Shown: in pieces, positions 62,081 to 64,000 of the stretch | How the letters are laid out: the number at the start of each line of letters is the position of its first letter | Position numbering within the stretch: the stretch's first letter is position 1 | Assembly (NCBI GenBank): GCA_002189035.1 | Contig: NEEC01000009.1 | Span: 558,001 to 622,000 of the forward strand | Direction of reading: 5' to 3' | Source: Utricularia gibba | Taxonomy: Eukaryota; Streptophyta; Magnoliopsida; Lamiales; Lentibulariaceae | DNA length: 64,000 nt | Program-made: the position numbers and the translations under genes | Notes under the pieces: model-generated | Told to the model about the DNA's origin: nothing | The model's database searches: none | Seen by the model: only the letters and a program-made list of their open reading frames with translations

Positions 62081-63060
62081 GAGTTAGATATTGATCAAAA
62101 AGAGTGTAATAGGATTGTAAGTGAAGATAAGTAGATTGAAAGTATATGATTCTAATTATGAATATTTGAATAATATTAATTTTGATGTTGACTTTGTTGC
62201 TATTTCAAAAAATGTGGAAAAAATTCTACCTTTATTTTAGAGTTGTTTTACCCGAGGAAAGAAATAAGAGATGCTATTAAAAATTAATATTATTAGAATG
62301 AAAAAAACGTCTAATTTCTAAAAAGTAAAAAATTAAGATTAGAAGTAATATGTTTTCAACTATGTGGTATAAATGACAATGTTAATCCTGGAATTCGTTG
62401 TGTATTTCATATAGCGTTGAAATTCACCTTGAACAAAAAAAGTTTAATACTTGTATGTTTATTTTAAAACTTGTCATAAAATCTTCTAAAAAACATATAG
62501 ATCTATCATTAGAATGAATGAATGTTTTTTAAAGTAGATTTTTCAAGATCAAATTTTGGTTTTTTGGCTTAGATCTGAATAATATTTTTTCAATTATTTG
62601 GACTATCCAAATTGGTGTTAGTTTATTAAGTTATTAAAAATTTACTTAGGTATTGATAAGAAAAATGTCAATAAATACATGTTCATTCCGGATCAACATA
62701 AAGACTTAATATTTGCATTTGATATTGTACATCAAGGAGCTAAAAAAATATTTTATATTAGAACTATACACATACAAAAAGAGTAGGATATGATTCACTA
62801 TTAATGAAACTTGCTTTATATAGAGCATCAACAACTTCAATTGAGGATTGTGACAAGTGGTTGCAAGATAAATTGTCAAAGTATTAGTTAACAAATTTTT
62901 TTCAATACAAATATCAAAATATGATAACTTGTCGAACAATATGTCAAAATACTTCAATTCATTTATTTTAGAATCATCAATTTCTTTAATAAATTAGAGA
63001 ACTTGTTATGTTGAGGTTGTTTCACTGTTGAGATATAGTCAAGAAATAAATAGTTTCGAT
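62080..63060 (+). mobile_element. Degenerate MuDR/MULE transposase
   Basis: Fragments in changing plus-strand frames follow MULE order. They are an acidic N-terminal piece (VEENIDELDID, ~62060), FYPRKEIRDAI (~62245) and KSKKLRLEVICFQL (~62310), both of the N-terminal DNA-binding region, LGIDKKNVNKYMFIPDQHKD (~62646) with the D of the catalytic triad, LALYRASTTSIEDCDKWLQ (~62810), and NNMSKYFNSFILES (~62935), matching the NNxxExFN signature. Many stops and shifts show an old, dead copy. No terminal repeats were identified. Confidence 0.6.
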
Positions 63061-64000
63061 ATATTTTGTAGAAATGGTATCTGTACAATGCGAATTAAAA
63101 AAGATGATCAATATAAGTGAATTAATCATTTTTAGTGTTGAGATCTATATGATCATCTTTTTATTATATTATTAGTTTATGTTCTTTATCATTTTAATTG
63201 GTTGTTGATAAAGAAGCACTTAAAGTTGTTCCAATTAAGAAAAGAAGAGTCAGTAGGCTAGTGAAAAATAGGAAAAAAACATATAATGTGACAACTTGAT
63301 AAACAGATATTTCTATATTGTTATAATAAAATCAAATTTTCGTATCAAATAAATTTGTATGTTGTAATTTTCATAAAATACAAATTTAGAAAACTCGTAT
63401 AATAGATTTTGGAATTGATTACAAGAAGTACGTGCTTGTTATGTGTTTTATTATATGCAAAATTATAGAGCAAATTCTTTTCTTAGTCCAAGGTAAGACT
63501 AATAACGACATATAAGTAATTTAAATCAAATAATAATGCAGAAAGTAGATAAATTCGACTTTTGCATAAAGGGACACGTGATGCCTCAGGGTGCTTATAT
63601 AGTGTGGTAAACAAACTCTTAATTTTTTTCATGCAATTTTACATTTTCTTAATTCCAAACAAGCTAAATTTACTTAGACTATTTGTTAAAGCTTTGGCTC
63701 TAACACTCTCTAGTATTACAACTCATTTTATGCATAAGTCTATTAATTTGTGAAATATATAGAATTAGGTATACTTAGTTCTATTGGTTTTATTCAAAAG
63801 TAACACTTAATAAGTTTTGTATCAATTATTTGGTTTACATTCAAGTTGAAAGTCTGAGTTATTCAATTGATTTGTCTATTTCTTAAATCTACCTGAGACA
63901 TAGTAATATATATAGTAAATGTACAAAAAGTATAATTAAAATAGATATTCATCCCACACCAACTTCGTTACCCTAAAGCATCTCCTAACCTTAGCTATTC
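63061..64000. other. AT-rich window end
   Basis: Nothing codes recognisably. Some of it may still belong to the MULE remnant. Confidence 0.5.

Overview
The window is nuclear DNA from a flowering plant, most likely a core eudicot. GT-AG introns with T-rich acceptors, AT-rich intergenic blocks, and plant-specific families (plastid-type PFK5, RABA4, STMADS11-clade MADS genes, DEAH11/12 helicase-RBR) support this. I cannot name the species.

Layout. 1-3.1 kb: AT-rich, with what looks like a decayed Copia-type LTR. 3.2-18.8 kb is a dense housekeeping block: RABA4-like GTPase (+), RPS6/eS6 (-), 14-3-3 (+), TRM112/SMO2-like (+), ZYP1 synaptonemal-complex protein (-), a decayed histone H3.3-type gene (-) and a SCAI homologue (-). 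19-24 kb: AT-rich, with weak transposon traces. 24.3-30.3 kb: a DEAH11/12 helicase with C-terminal RING-IBR-RING (+). 31.2-34.3 kb: PFK5-type phosphofructokinase (+). 35.7-37.1 kb: D-type cyclin (-). 39.2-39.9 kb: secreted glycine-rich protein (+). 39.9-43.5 kb: repeats and retroelement traces. 43.5-60.8 kb: a tandem cluster of SVP/AGL24/DAM-like MADS genes. 61-64 kb: AT-rich, with a degenerate MULE transposase.

The MADS cluster is the most unusual part. I read seven loci on the + strand, in order P1 (decayed), A (45659), B (49073, truncated), A' (50672), B' (53888), P2 (decayed) and C (58874). A-B and A'-B' are copies of one ~5 kb unit, and the junction lies inside exon 3 of B at ~50027/50028, where B is fused to sequence otherwise found upstream of A. 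A, A' and B' keep the full STMADS11 exon pattern (182-79-65-100-42-42 nt). The last intron of A and A' decides whether an LxLxL (EAR-like) C-terminus is made. C has lost the exon 6 donor and ends without that motif. A CTATTTTTAG element lies 70-140 bp upstream of A, B, A' and B', and an orphan copy lies downstream of C. An almost perfect 53-55 bp inverted repeat lies inside P2.

Six single-base frame breaks in otherwise well-conserved genes (RABA4 twice, SCAI, DEAH11/12, PFK5, cyclin D) are all of the -1 type, and several sit in short homopolymers. I think residual assembly or read errors explain them better than gene death. RPS6, 14-3-3, TRM112, ZYP1, the GRP and the MADS genes A, A', B' and C read through cleanly. 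Exon coordinates were assembled by hand from reading-frame continuity and splice consensus, without alignment or transcript data.
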